Notes: generated by a model from the letters alone, not told the origin. DNA of 64,000 bases from Cheilinus undulatus (GCF_018320785.1 NC_054869.1:15138698-15202697), one strand, 5' to 3'; shown: positions 1 through 14,551, numbered from the stretch's first letter. Numbers and translations are program-made.

Positions 1-72
1 GATGGATGTATCTGCAGGCTCACAGGCAGCAGTTTCAGGACCATAGATCTAGGATTGCAGGTTCAGGATTGA
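1..72. mobile_element. terminus of the 14.55-kb MITE family, cut by the window edge
   Basis: Matches 14,552-14,625 (GATGGATGTATCTGCAGGCTC and onwards). It lies directly at the left border of duplication copy A. Confidence 0.6.
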
Positions 73-1290
73 GGCTGAAATAAAACCTGTAAGCCTGAGG
101 GCACCATCGGCGGAAGGGAGGATTGACACAACCCTGGTTGTTCTCTGGATGTCCTTGGATATTACCAGGGTCATGGGAAAATAATCGGTTGAAAAAAAAA
201 GTCTACCCTCATAGGAGGAGGAAGGGGTGGATGTGGCAAGTTAACACAGCACATGCTGCCGTTCAGGTGGGTAGTAGGGTTGCTACAAGCCCCTGGTCGT
301 GTTGTGGATGTCCCATGGGCCCAAAAACCACAGGCAGTCTCTGGGCCTATCCCCGGTGGTAAAAAGGCCCAGGCAAAAGAAATGCTGTTAAGCTAAGCGA
401 CATACGTATGTGTTAAGATGTGTCGACACTGACTCTGGCTGCCCCTCCCCTCTCCAGCCCTGGTTATGGCACACAGAGCCCCGTGATGTATCTGTTACCC
501 TACATGCTTAAACTAATGCACATGACTGTATTTAATGACCTGTACCATATTTCTGGGGGCAATTTCAAGAAAGAGGTAAAACAAATTCAGAGGCCTTAAA
601 AGGAGCAATACAACAACGGCAACAAACTTTATAAGCAGTCAATTTAATTCAATTTTAAAAAAAAGTATTGGTCCACAGGCAGCAATTAAGGTCAACAAAG
701 TGTCCCCTTAAGGTTAACACGGTTAACAAAAATGTCCTTCACCAACTGTTTTCTCATGCATGTAAAATATCCTCCCCATAAATGGATCAAAAGAGAAAAC
801 AGAATGGCCTAAATAGACCTTGTACATAGAAAGTGTGCAGCACATCGATACTAATCATGACCTGAGACGATTAATGACGTGTACACAGAAGTTTTTCCTT
901 CATCTACCAACCATGAGGGCCAAGTTTTGAAAACGTGCGTTTGCATTTTTACATTGTTAGTGAGTCTAGATTCCATCTTCTATCTGTGACAGAATGTGAG
1001 ATCTGATATCAGCGCTCTTTAACCTGCAGATGAGCAGACAAACTGATCAGACTGGAGCTTCTCCAGTGTGGAATAATTAAACAGTTTAAATGTAAATAAG
1101 TGACAAACAGTCAATGCTGATGGTGCTAATTTTCTGCACCATGGGATATGTTCAAATCCTCAAGGTCAAACTGCACCTTTTTCTGTGTTTAGTTTACCCC
1201 AACAATCTCTCATTAGCTGCATTGAAAATAATCGTTAAATAGGGATAATACAAGTTTAAAAGCAGCATAAAGTAATAATGAAAGCAGCTA

Positions 1291-2931
<1,641 letters not shown>

Positions 2932-4152
2932 TAGGTCAACTTTCACATTCAAGATTAGTAAGCAAACCTGTAAACAGAACTTTAGACTTCATTCATGCCA
3001 AGGTAACTACAGTTAAGTTGATTGATTAGTATTTTAATCTCATTTGTGTCTCTTTTCCCCCACATGAACAATCATAAGTGTACATTAAGTTTAATCACTG
3101 ATTCATCTGCAGCTCTGCTTCTGGTTGCAAAGGCAATTTTCTTCAATGTATTTTCAAAATAAATCATTTTAATGTCAGTTTACATAAGCCAAATAACGTA
3201 GTTGTAAAAGAAATCATGCTGCTATAATTTCAGTTTTTAAGTACTTTGAACTTCCTGTGCCAGATGTGTAAAACAATAAATTTCTGTTGTTCTAATGGTC
3301 AATAACATGAAAAAATTAAAAGCTTTAAAATGCACCATCTGTTTCATGAGACAGATGTTTAGGAAAAAATAATGGCATTAAAAAACTCATGCATGCGGTC
3401 TAACTTGCACAAATACACAAGCGATGTTCCTGCACTAAAACTCTTCAATACATTATAAGCAATGTGTAAAGTTTAAATGCCCCACTACGTTATATGTCAT
3501 ATTAGAGTTATGGAAGGAAAATCAGGGACAGTGAGCAGGAGTTTCTGCATTATCTACATAATTAAAAGACTATGAGAAAAAAAGAACCAGCTACCACAAG
3601 GTAGCTGAATGGAAGTCTTATTTTTATGACAGAGCTGCAGGAGTTCTCAAAAATTTGTTGCAAGGTGTGTGTTCTCTTGCAACAACAAAGCAGACAAAGC
3701 CTCAGAGCAATGGAAAACTGATGAAGAATATGCACTATGCATCTTATAGGAGCACCCAAAGTTAGGAGGGGCAACGTGTCACTCAGTGGAAAGCTTCACT
3801 CAGGGTAAAAACGTGTCTCACATCAACTACTTGAGCAAAGGAACCCTAGCAGGGATCCCTGTATGACAGGCAGCATCCAAACACAACTGAACACATTCTG
3901 CATGAAAGCATCTGACTGCCCAAGGGCATGATGGGAAACGTTGCCCACACATCCCCCTAGATTTGAAATCAGAGTGGGCAGAGCTTAGATCAGTTGACTC
4001 ATTACAGAGTTGAACTAATACTGGTGGATCAAAACTGTCAAAGAACACTGAAAACCATTTCACTCAGAATGAGTTAAAATTACAATTTTAAAGTTTAAGT
4101 TAACTAGGAATTATTCAAACCTAAGATACTGATACTCCGGTTTTTGCTGTTG

Positions 4153-4333
4153 ACAGAAATGGAAAAAGTACAAGACTATTGTACTCAAGAAAAAAAGTTA
4201 CTCTGGTTCAAACCTACTTAAGAAGAAGTAAAGTTCTAATTTTAAAATGTACTCAAAAAAAGTAAAGTACACTTAAAAAAATTACCCAATTGTAGTAATT
4301 AGAGTAAATTTAATTAGCTACTTTCCATCCCTG
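4153..4333. mobile_element. short MITE-like repeat, copy A
   Basis: AT-rich element with inverted ends (GGAAAAAGTAC near the left, GCTACTTTCCATCCCTG at the right) and internal GTACTC-rich sequence. It is a common fish non-autonomous repeat type. It is shared with copy B (19,450-19,630), so it predates the duplication. Confidence 0.6.
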
Positions 4334-4577
4334 GTTAACTGATTCAATATCGCTCAAAAAAATGTTAATTTTAGGAGTTTTAATGATACATTTAACTTAA
4401 AAGACAAAATCATTAATATCATAGAATAATGTGTTTTTCCAGCCATATACTGAAAGTAAACTAATATCAAACAACTCATGCAAACTTGATTGCACAACAT
4501 TTCAATCTTTATAACCCTGTTTAGAAGTTCAACAAAAAAAGAAAACACAATGGCATTACAAATTTAATATTTAATTC

Positions 4578-4583
4578 TTTATT
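4578..4583 (-). terminator. candidate polyadenylation signal, NEURL3-like copy A
   Basis: AATAAA on the minus strand, about 350 bases past the stop codon of copy A. It is conserved in copy B. The actual cleavage site is unknown. Confidence 0.45.
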
Positions 4584-4932
4584 TTAGATAAGAAATATTA
4601 AAAACATCCTCAAAAGGAAAAAAATAAGTTATAAAACATAGATTGATTTAAGATTTACAGACTTATACAAGGACAGATTTCCTTCATTTCCTTTACATCA
4701 AATTCAAAGGATAAGTGCATTTTTCCTTTTTCTCTTGCTTCCCTATTTCTTTCACATCATGTAAATAAACCTTCACCTTCACTTTAACATTTCACATTTT
4801 ATCTCACACGTCTGTACAGTATTTACACATTGAAAAACATGTTCACATCTTAATAAAGTGCTTGTTTGAGCTCATAGCGTTTTCTTGTTGCTGTCACTCA
4901 GTATAGCTTGTACTCTGGTGATTGAGTTATCC

Positions 4933-6514
4933 TCACACCGTCCTCTCCTCCGGTGAAAGTTTGACGGGATATCGGCATAGCGGGCAGCTGCCGAACTCAT
5001 GGATGACCCTTGGGGCACAATGGATACACAGACACCGGTGACCACATGGCAGAGCTACTCTGGCCTGATTTCCCAAGCACACCACACAGCAATCTACCAG
5101 GAAAAGATCTGACGGACAAGATGTAAGTTGATTTCAAACTCTTCCTCCAAACACGTTTGTACAAGAAAAAATATCTTTAAGATCAAAGTGGAAGATTTTC
5201 TTACCTGTCTGGTTGTCTGTTTTTAGTAAAGAGATGCTTTCTTTAATGTTGGAGTCTGAACTGTAGAATTTACAGTCATCAGGTGGAGTGATGCGTGCAG
5301 GTGCAAGACAGGAGGTTTTTGTCCCGGACCATGAGTCTTTCTTTGAGCCTGCAGCAAAGAGTTGAGATGAACTTCAGTAAAGAAATGCTTCACTTTACAA
5401 GTGCATTTGTCTTAGAAAAAAACGGTCCTGCAGCAGATGACGACTCATTGTTATTTGCTTTTAAACTCACCCAGTAGGAAGATGGAGCGCGTTTTTCCGT
5501 AGACATCGATCATGGCCCACAGCGGCTTGCTGAGGTCCACCCCTTCCACCAGCTTGTGTTTGCTGCAGTTGCGTCCAGAGACGTAGATTTTGCCCTTAGA
5601 GGAGAACCAGAATTCTAGCTCTGAACCTTCGATGCACAAGGACTCCTGAAGAACAGCAGCCCAGTGTCCGGGGGTGTTGGTCAGATCGGGCATGGCCATG
5701 CTGGGGAGAGGCAAAGATCTGGAGGAAGGTGAGACATTAGTGAAGCCCACACGCAGAGCTCCGTGCCAGTTCACCACATCCTCCTCCACCCGCAGACAGA
5801 TCTTCTCCATGGGCTTCACTGTGCGGCTGCTGAACACCAGGCCGTTCTTGAACGTTCCCCCCTTCCTCTCTGCCAGGTGGCAGCCCAGACTCAGGTGGAT
5901 CCTTTCGCCCATAGCCGAGTTGTGGAAGGTGAGAGGACCGAGGCAGCCCCAGCCGCACCTATGTGCCTGCAGGGGCAGAACGTCTGCAAACGAACAAACA
6001 AAGGCATGGTGATTAATGTGGACATGCAAGACATGTTTGCACTAACAAATTCTTGGACACCTGAGTCAGACAAATGACACATGACTTGAGTATAAACAGC
6101 TCACAAATGTCTAATTATCACCTAATATTTAAAGAAATAACCTCTGTAGAAGCAAGTCATGGAGGGGAAAGAAATATTTGCATACTATTCTATATTAAGA
6201 TTTGCATTTTTAGACCAAAGTCAAAGAAGGACACATTTATTATTTATCATTTATGGTAAAAAAAATCTAACTGATATTAAAATATATTTACTATTTATAC
6301 TATGATTTCCTGGAAGAGCTTTAATATAAGTGTTAATATTTAGATCAATGATTTATCAAAATAATACTAAAAAAACAATTTGGATCCATAAAAGAAATGA
6401 TATAAAATGCTTTCTTATTTAAAGCAGGATTATTAAAAATAGTCCCCTGTAAATATAAATTGTATAAAAAAGAATAAAAGTCTCACCAGAGTTCCTGTTG
6501 ATGCTCGTCATCAT
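4933..6514 (-). CDS. neurl3-like: NEURL3-like E3 ubiquitin ligase, copy A (four coding exons)
   Basis: Predicted RING-type E3 ubiquitin ligase of the Neuralized family, closest in plan to vertebrate NEURL3. Coding exons on the minus strand: 6514-6487, 5983-5471, 5348-5205 and 5093-4933. All introns are GT-AG and the frame is continuous, giving 281 residues against about 262 in human NEURL3. The start is the first of two adjacent ATGs at 6514. The Neuralized repeat fills about residues 25-177 and includes the segment LRVGFTNVSP. The RING finger is C3HC4: C231, C234, C245, H247, C251, C254, C265, C268. The acceptor chosen for the last exon is the AG at 5094-5095 after a pyrimidine tract. An AG 12 bases upstream keeps the same frame but is absent from copy B. 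The protein probably acts in the cytoplasm, because no signal peptide or membrane segment is visible. Family knowledge links NEURL3 to innate and inflammatory responses; here that role is inferred. Confidence 0.9.
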
Positions 6515-6653
6515 CTTGAAGAGTTAGTCCATGTTTTTCTTGTGTTCTTCTTTGCTCTCATCTGAATGAATCCTTTAACTGTATTGAAGAGGGGAATGCT
6601 TGCTGCTTGTAAAACAGACCACGTGCAGATTCAAAACAAAGCGGCCAGCCCTG

Positions 6654-7035
6654 CAGGTTGCCAGGTCTGTGTGACAAAACCATCCCCGTGGCCAATAAAA
6701 ACTAGCCCAAAACCAAGCCTAATGCTAAAATTCAAAATAGTACAGTAAAACCTCTGCCACACTGCATATATTGCTTGAATGCCTGCAGACGTTCTGCTTT
6801 TCTGTGGGTGGTGTGTATGTCTGTGTGCCATGTTCCATGATTTCTTGCCTCTCTGTTGGTTGTTTTAGTTGTACTTGAGTGTAAATAGAGTAGTTTGTTC
6901 TGCTACAGAAATTAAATACTCATACACAAGACATAAAAAATGGGTCTGCTCAACCCGCGGACAAAAAACTCTACCTGCAGCAGTACGTTAAAAGTAGTCC
7001 AATTCCACGGGAAAACCGCGGACCTGGCAACCCTG
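6654..7035. mobile_element. hAT-like MITE inserted upstream of NEURL3-like copy A
   Basis: 382-base element with inverted ends CAGGTTGCCAGGTC (left) and GACCTGGCAACCCTG (right). Copy B lacks it: its sequence runs directly from GCAGCCAGCCCTA into CATCACATGG near 22,470. No coding capacity is visible. The target duplication is not clear because the flanks have diverged. Confidence 0.75.
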
Positions 7036-8656
7036 GTCACATGGAAAGGGAAATAGGCGGGACCAGGGGAGGAGTAAACTTTGGAAATTTACCCAAAAGT
7101 TTTAGGTCAGGGAATGTAGAGCGCCAGCAGTTTTCCTGTTTATCTTGTGCTTCTGAGACCTTTAGAGCCATAGTGCACACAGAAAACCTCAACGTGAGAC
7201 CCCACCTCAGCAGTGTGTGATCTCTGCTCACGTATTAAAGTGTCAGTTTCATTTTGAGTAAACATCTTGTGATTTTGTTTAAAAAGACACAGAAATCATG
7301 AGATCAATCAGAGAACTGAACATACAGCAGTTATAGTTTGACTCAGACTTTATTTTCTTAAATGTACCCTGTTGTCATTATTTTTATGTAATTTATGTAT
7401 TTGACATTTCATTAAGCTTAACTTATATATCAATTAACAGTCTTCTGAACGTGTTTTAGAAAGTTAAGATATTCATGAGCATTTCTTTGCACAAACAAAA
7501 CTGAGTCAATCCAACAATATACCAGTGCTTTGTGCTGAATATGGCTGTGTTGTTTAGGTTTAGTCTTGCTGAGTTATTAGCATGCAGTTATTAGCATTTT
7601 TTATTAGCATGATAAGATAAAAAAAAATCCCATTCCAACAGAGATAAAAGTGGAAAAGGTAGGAGGAACTGTGGCTATATTCTGGGACTGTTTGTATTGG
7701 AATTCATTCATACAACACTAAATAAGCATGTAATATATACATGTATATATAACAAGGAAATGCTTAAGTACAGCAACACCCACATTAGAACACTGGTATG
7801 GAATAATAATGGAGATAGATATGAAATTGAAAAACAGACTTATTCTTTGAGGATCCAAAACAGAACTTCTATCAAATTTGGAATAAGTGGACTGAATTTA
7901 TTGCACCACTATGTACAGATTTTTGTGCAGCTCCGCCAAACTATTCACACTCCCTCTCCCCTCAAATGGGCTTCCTACACTCCCATGGTTCTTGTGTAAA
8001 AAGTTAAAATGCTATTTTTGTGATTAGAATAAGCACAAAAGGCTCAGATTTAAAAGGTTTACAGCAGAAATAGAAGCATACACTGGAGTGTAAGTCGAAT
8101 GTGTATATTTTTTTGACAGATCTACTGGTGTGTATTTAAACTGATGGTGTGATGGATAATTTTGAATGTATTAACAGAACTTATAGACTGTGAGAGGAGT
8201 AAGCAGATCCACAAAGGCCTGAGATAAGACTGAGGTAAAATCTTTAATTTTGTTGTGACCTACCTTTTATTTAAGTTTACGCACGACATGGGCTAATGTT
8301 CTGGGGAGGTGTTAATTAAATGGGAAGTGCTTTAAAGTCATTACCTTCTCTTGAGAGATTTATTGATCATATTTCTTCAGAATTGTTGTTTATTGCATTT
8401 TGAAATATTCTTTACTTTAAAAGGTTTTCTATTTCCCTTAAAATGTCCTGAATAAAAGTCAACCTTTCCAAAGAATAAAGTGTGAAAATTGAAAAGTACT
8501 TTCACATTAAATATGCTCTCAATTTTTTTATGCAGCCTTGACCAAAATATTTTTATTGACGGACATTCCCAAAAAATGTGCCAATGAATAGCATCCTGAC
8601 TCCCACACTGTCTCCAGCATTTTGAGTCCTCCCCTTTAGATGATTTTTGTTTTGGG

Positions 8657-9295
8657 TTAATAAAATATCTTACTAATCATTTCCATACAAATCCATCTCC
8701 ATGTGAATGAGTTTGTACATTTCCACAGAGAGTCACAATACTTCCTCCATTCTTCCTTTGAAATAATAACATTGCCTTCTTTCTCCCATTTGTTTTTTAT
8801 GTATTCTGTTGAATGAGATTTTTTTGTTATAAAGCCTTTATACAACCTAGATATGCTTCCCCTTTTTATCTCTGATTTGTATGCAGCTATAAATTCTTTT
8901 AGTATGGGTTCTTCCATATCTGTTGGTTGGTTTTTAAGAGTCTTGTCAAAGTAGTGGCGTAACTGAAAATATCTGAAAAAGTCTTGTTGTTCAAGAGAAT
9001 ACTTATCTTTCAGAGTCTGGAAGCTCATCAATTGACCCTTATCGGTAACCGAATATAATGTTGTGTTTCCCTGAGCTATCCATTTTTGGAATCTGGAGTC
9101 TGACTGATTAGGCTTAAAGTCTGGGTTGTAGGCACAGCATCTTATTAACATGAATTTTTCCTGCAAATAATAATCCTCTCTGATGGACTTCCAGACCTTC
9201 GGCTGAAATTTTATCCAGAGGTTTTGTACATAGTCTATAAATTTTCCTAAATCGTGATTTGCTAACACTGCCTGGATTGGTTGGTCCTTAGTCAT
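8657..9295 (-). pseudogene. L1-like ORF2 C-terminal region
   Basis: A 212-codon open stretch that continues the L1-like ORF2 after the reverse transcriptase, in line with the element and on the same strand. It shows no catalytic motif and corresponds to the poorly conserved C-terminal part of fish L1 ORF2. It is open by itself but cut off from the catalytic part by frame breaks. Confidence 0.65.
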
Positions 9296-9642
9296 TTAAA
9301 GTTCTATTTTCTTCCATCTAGAGTTGGAGCCTTTATTGCAAAGATTTAATAATGGTCTTATCTGGGCTGAATAAAAATAGTCTTTCATATTTGGTAGTGC
9401 TTCGTCTTTTGGAAGTTGGAGAGTTTTAAACCTTACCTGGGGTATTTTCCCCTGCCAAATGAATCTGGAAATTATCCTATCCCATTCAGTAAATTGTTTT
9501 TGTTTTTGGAAACATCAAATTGGGAATGCTTGAAATAGGAAAAGAAATCTTGGAAGAATGTTCATTTTGACCTTTTCAATTCTTTGAATAAGACTAATAA
9601 ATGGGTTACAGCTCCATCTCTGTATATCTGATTTAATTTGAG

Positions 9643-11415
9643 TCAAGAAGGGTCATAATTTATTTCCCCCATTGTTATTTCTTTTGGTAACAGCACACCT
9701 AGGTATTTTAATGTGGTCTGATCCCATTTCATCATAAATTTCTCTTGTAACTGTTTTGTTGGAGTAAAATTAAATGTCAGAATCTGGGTCTTTTGAACAT
9801 TGAGCTTATACCCTGCATAAAGTCCAAAAGAATCTAAAATTTTCATCGCATCAGTGAACAAATTTAAAGGTTCTGTTAGGTATACCAGTACGTCATCCGC
9901 ATATAATGTGATTTTATGTTGTTTATGACCAGTTGAGACGCCTTTAATATGTTCAGCTTGTCTTATCCATTGAGCCAGCAGCTCTATATAGAGAGCAAAA
10001 AGTAACGGTGAACTTCCACAGCCTTGTCTTGTTCCTTGTTCTAATTTGATTGTATCTGATAAATACCCATTTATTTTTATTCGAGCGGTTGGGTTTCCAT
10101 ATAATGCACTAATTCCTTTCACAAATTCTTTAGGGAAGCCAAATCTCTAAAGTACTTTGTATAAAAATTTCCAACAGAGTCAAAGGCCTTCTCTGCATCC
10201 AAACCGACCAGCAAGGCCTGTAATTTCTGGTCTCTTATGTGATTATGTGTAATGTGCGTCTTATGTTATCATGCATTTATCTCTGAAATAAAACCTGTCT
10301 GGTCAGTGTGGATAAGCTGGGGAAGAACCTCTTTTACTCCCTTTGTAAGGATTGAAGTATACAATTTATAATCAATATTTAGAACCAATATCAGTCTAAA
10401 TGAACCACATTCATGTCTGTCTCTTCTTTCTGTAGGAATGACAGAAATGGTGGCTTCCCTCCATGATGGTGGGATTTTACTTTCTTTTAGAGCTGCATTA
10501 AATGTTTGAGAAACAATTGTGATTACGTCAGTTCTGAATGCTTTGTACCATTCAGATGAGTAGCTGTCTGGGCCAGGTGACTTGTTTGCTTTTAACCTAG
10601 TTATTGCATATTTAATCTCTTCCTCTGTTATATCTGCTGTAAGTAAAGCTTTTTGGTCCTCTGACAATGAAGGTTAATTCAAGGGTTCCAATAGTTTTTG
10701 TATTTCTTGTTCATCTTTTGTATGCGGTTGTGAACACAATTGTTGATAATACTTTTGAAAAGCTATTTGTATTTCGTTTCTCTTATTTACGGGGTTTTAG
10801 AGTTGTAATTTTCTTGCCAGGAACTTTGAAAATTTAGAGCCTGCTTCATTGTTTCGTATAGACCATCTTTCATTTTATTTCTTGTGAATACAATATATTC
10901 ATTTCATTTCTAATTTCCTTTAGCTTTGATATAAGATTTCAGTTTGGTTCCTTCTTATGTCTCAAGTTCTTTTATTTCTATAGTTAGCCTTAATAATTGC
11001 AATTGTCTTTCTTTCTTTTTATAAGAACAAAGGATATAATTTTTCCCCTGTTAAAAGCTTTAAGGGCGTCCCATACGATCTCTGAACTAACTTCCCCATT
11101 ATTGTTAATTTCTAAGAAGTTTCTAATTTCTTCTTTCAGATGTGATTTAAACTGTGGTATATTGAGAGGGCTTTAATTTAACCTCCTTTGTGTTCTCCCT
11201 AGGTTATCTCTAATTTATAACACTAATGAAAGGGGTGCATGGTCAGACAGGTCAATGTTATATATTTCACAATCATGAATTTCATGACAATATTTTTTGA
11301 AAATGAAAAAATAATCAATCATGGAATACACCACATGTGGATGAGAGTAGTGGGTATAATCTTTTCTTGTTGGATAAAAATTTATCCAGAGATCGACTAT
11401 GCCCACTTCTGACAT
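9643..11415 (-). pseudogene. L1-like ORF2 endonuclease and reverse transcriptase remnant
   Basis: Endonuclease tail at 11,415-11,215 with IDYFFIFKK and LSDHAPLSL. The reverse transcriptase begins at 10,667-10,269 with KANKSPGPDSYSSEWYKAF and TDQTGFI. It continues at 10,122-9,643 with GTRQGCGSSPLLFALYIE and the catalytic box YADDVLVYL. Frame breaks between and within these blocks make it inactive. Confidence 0.85.
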
Positions 11416-12369
11416 GTATGTTTTAAGTTTTTTTTTGTAGAGAAGTCTGAGGGGTTTCTTTTGAAGAATCTAGTCTGGAATTAAGCCGCATATTCCAGTC
11501 TCCCCCATATATGACCATGCCTGTGGCTTCTGTCATCACATCACACATTTTCCGATAAAAAGGGAGATCAGCACCTGGAGGAGCATAAACATTTAGCAGT
11601 GTAACTTTAACACCCTCTTTATTCCCTGAGACAAGTACGTATCTTCCCTCCTTGTCCTTTATTTCTGAAAGTAGCTCAAAAGAAATCCTTTAGGATATTA
11701 AAGTAGCAACCCCTCGTCTATGTCCTGATTTATATGATGAATAGAATACTTTGGAAAAACCCATTCTTTTTAACTTTTCATGTTCTTTAGAATTTACATG
11801 TGTTTCTTGTAGCATTACAATCTGTGCATTCTCTTTTTCATTTTACTTAAGATTTTACTCTTTTAGTTGGGTTCAGCTCTCCATTTATGTTAAACTAAAT
11901 AATTTTTAACTTACAATTGTCAGCCATGATCTCTTATGGGTGTTACTCCTGTTAGAACGTCTCCTACGCTGTCAATAATGTAAATGTGTGTAATGTAATG
12001 TAACAATGTAAAATGAACATAACAGAACCAGAAAAGAACAAAAAATACTTTCCTTAGAATGTCTTTGTATTTCTTACAGTTACTTGCTTCCAATGTTGAG
12101 GCTAAATGAGCCTTTAAAGGGCTCATGGTGTTATTTGAGCTCTTATAAAGGGATATCCTACTGTTAATGACGAGTGGGGCCCTTTTAGATGACTGCCTTT
12201 TAGTATCAGTAGTCATTTATTCACTTTTTCTGATAATTGTGTCCTGATAACTGAAAACCCTACAATATATGAAGTAGGTTTGATTTTAGCAACCTAACTT
12301 CAAGTTAAATAAGTCACTTCTTAATATATTAAAACAAACGTAACCAACTCATCTGCATTTTTCACTGTC

Positions 12370-13402
12370 CATTTATTTATGAGGAGATCTTCGTCTGAAC
12401 TCCTGCAGTTTATCTTTATAGTGTGATTGGGAGCGTCTCTTCTCTTGAGACTCTGTATCAGCCGTGGCTGCCCCTCCAGTGCTAGTGCGTCGCTCCCCGG
12501 CCACCTGCCACATTGAGAGGAGCTTGATCTCCCATTGATCCGGGTTGGTTGCGGCGGGTATGATGTTGACTGGGAATCCGCGTGAAGCCAAGTCCTCTGT
12601 CGCGTCAGCTGCATCCTGATACAGGCGGGTACCATCGTTATAAAAAAAAACCTTAGTTTTGCTGCTGGAATTCTACCTTTGTTCCTTCAAGAGTCTTTTC
12701 GCCTCCGCCTATTCAGCACGTTGTTTGAGGATTACAGAGGGGTAGTCCTGTTCCACATAGAAGTGGGCACCGTTGTAGAATATCTCTCTTTTTTGCCAGG
12801 CTCTGCGGATCACCTCTTCTTTTAACTTGTAACTTGATAACTTGGCAACTACAGATCAGGGTTTCACCTGCAAGTTGGTGGGTTTTGGTGCTAACGCTCT
12901 GTGGGCTCTTTCAGCACTTATTCCTGTGTCCTGTGGGAGTTGCAGTGACTCTGTCAGCAGTTTATTCAAAAAACCAGAGATGTTATTTCCTTCCACCTCC
13001 TCAGATATACCGTATATACAGATGTTGTCCCTACACGCTTGTCCTTCTTGGTCCAGCAGCTTGGTTTCCATGCTAGCCTGGTGTTAGCCGTTTTATCATA
13101 GTGGCTGCAGCCTGTAAGGCTAATTCTGCTTCTTCAATGCATTCTTCCGCCGCTTCAAGACGGTTGTTGGTTCTATAAAGCTCTTGTTTAATCTCTGTCA
13201 GATGCTGTTTATTGTCTCGTCTAAAGTCTCTGAGTTCATTCAATATGCTTCGTAAGCTAGCGTCTCCTGCTGGATCTTCCTCTCTATAGTCACGCGCCGG
13301 AGAGACGCTTTGGCTAGCATTGCTTTGTGTCGTCGATTCGTCCATATTATCTGTCAAAGCTAAAGTTTTCCCACTTCTTGTAGCAACCCTATTTTCCATC
13401 AT
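12370..13402 (-). pseudogene. L1-like ORF1 (RNA-binding protein) remnant
   Basis: The N-terminal part (13,402-13,073) has a coiled-coil-like stretch, rich in E, K and L, after an ATG. A stop separates it from a part (13,071-12,856) carrying DNICIYGISEEVEGN and AERAHRALAPKP, typical of the L1 ORF1 RRM-like domain. A further part towards 12,700 reads like AWQKREIFYNG. Stops break the frame at least twice. Confidence 0.75.
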
Positions 13403-13506
13403 GCTCTAAAGCACATTTATAATATTATTTGAGTTGTTTTTCAGGGTTGTTTTGTTAAGCTGTTGGGGAGCCCGAAAATCAAGCTGTCATCTTGAACGTG
13501 ACCCAG

Positions 13507-13680
13507 AAGTCCCTCTCTTAAAATATTTTACTTCCTTTACGATAAAGTAAATTCAATACAAGAAATTCCTGACCCAGACTTTCCCATTTCATCATATTTG
13601 TAGTGCAATAGGCCCACCAGGAAATACAATAAAATCTGACCTCCTTTAAGAGAAACACTGGTAAAGTCACTGAAAAAAAA
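13507..13680. repeat. copy-A fragment matching 25,058-25,225
   Basis: About 170 bases nearly identical to the right end of copy B, found immediately beyond the 5' end of the LINE. It shows that the duplicated unit originally extended past the LINE. Confidence 0.85.
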
Positions 13681-13729
13681 AATAGCTCAGGTTATGATTA
13701 GTATCAATGCACTGTTGTATCCCTAAGCA

Positions 13730-14172
13730 TGGCTTAGCCTTTGCACAGTCTGCTTTTTCCTTTAAAGCTATCAAAGCATGGAATAATCTTCCAACCAATC
13801 TCAAACTTTGCACTGACTTCCACATTTTCTCGAGAGGTGAAAAGGTGGATTTTAAGGAATCAGTCTTGTCAGCATTAATCTTCTAAATCAGTGTTTTATA
13901 ATTATGAAGAATATCACATTCGGATTTTAATTTATGGAGTTTGATCTCCTTTACCTTGAAATGTATTGTGGCTGAATGAATGCAGATGTGTGCGTGCATG
14001 CTCGTTTGATTATGATTGATTGATTCTGTATTTCGTTTCGTTGCCGATGGAAATTAGCTAGCAAGCTAAATCTGGAACAAAGCATCTTTTCTCTTTTGTG
14101 ACTAATGTAATTTTGTACAGTGTCCCTGACACAAATAAACTAAATAAACTAAACTAAACTAAACTAAACTCA
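13730..14172 (+). mobile_element. L2/CR1-like LINE 3' tail with (TAAAC)n end
   Basis: A short translated stretch on the plus strand (AWNNLPTNLKLC) resembles the C-terminal end of L2/CR1-type ORF2. It is followed by the 3' motif GTCCCTGACACAAATAAAC and a run of about seven TAAAC-type units to 14,172. Heavily 5' truncated. Confidence 0.6.
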
Positions 14173-14283
14173 ACGGCACGCTTTCTATGCACAAGGTCTA
14201 TTTAGGCCATCAGCACTACTGTCTGAATTCTGCACATTCTATTTTCTTCTTTTCTCCATTTATGGGGAGGATATTTTACATGT
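14171..14283 (-). repeat. inverted fragment of the duplicated unit
   Basis: The reverse complement closely matches 17,305-17,415 in copy B and the corresponding part of copy A near 765-845. It includes the 24-base block GTGCAGAATTCAGACAG to ATGGCC that copy B has and copy A lacks. Confidence 0.75.
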
Positions 14284-14551
14284 ATAAGAGAAAGGTAAGT
14301 GACAATGAAAACATGACTAAATATTTTAAAAATTATTATTTGGATAAGTAATTTTATCAGGTAAGCATTTATGAAAGCGCAATAAACTGACACCCTTCAT
14401 GCACATGGAATTCTCTGACACACATTAACCAACTTAAGAGATAATTCTGCTGTAAATAAACTTTTATAGCACCAACAAACCCTCTACTACTTCTTTCTCA
14501 GTGCGTATCTTAAATATTTTAAATCTACCAAGTTCACCATGCTGGTTGTAT

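Larger units (their letters stand above)
8222..13506 (-). mobile_element. L1-like LINE, nearly full length but decayed
   Basis: Non-LTR retrotransposon on the minus strand, 5' end near 13,506 and 3' end near 8,222. Order along the element: ORF1 remains (13,402 to about 12,370), endonuclease remains (about 11,900-11,160), reverse transcriptase (about 10,670-9,640) and the C-terminal region (9,295-8,657). Frameshifts and stops break both ORFs. The ORF1 type and the domain order point to the L1/Tx1 group. Confidence 0.88.

Noticed and set aside
123-362. 79-codon open frame at the left edge
   Set aside because: The same stretch is disrupted in copy B, has no splice support and resembles no protein that I know.
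5674-6077. Plus-strand open frames opposite the NEURL3-like exon (also 20,967-21,439)
   Set aside because: Shadows of the GC-rich Neuralized exon. The minus strand has conserved domains and splice sites.
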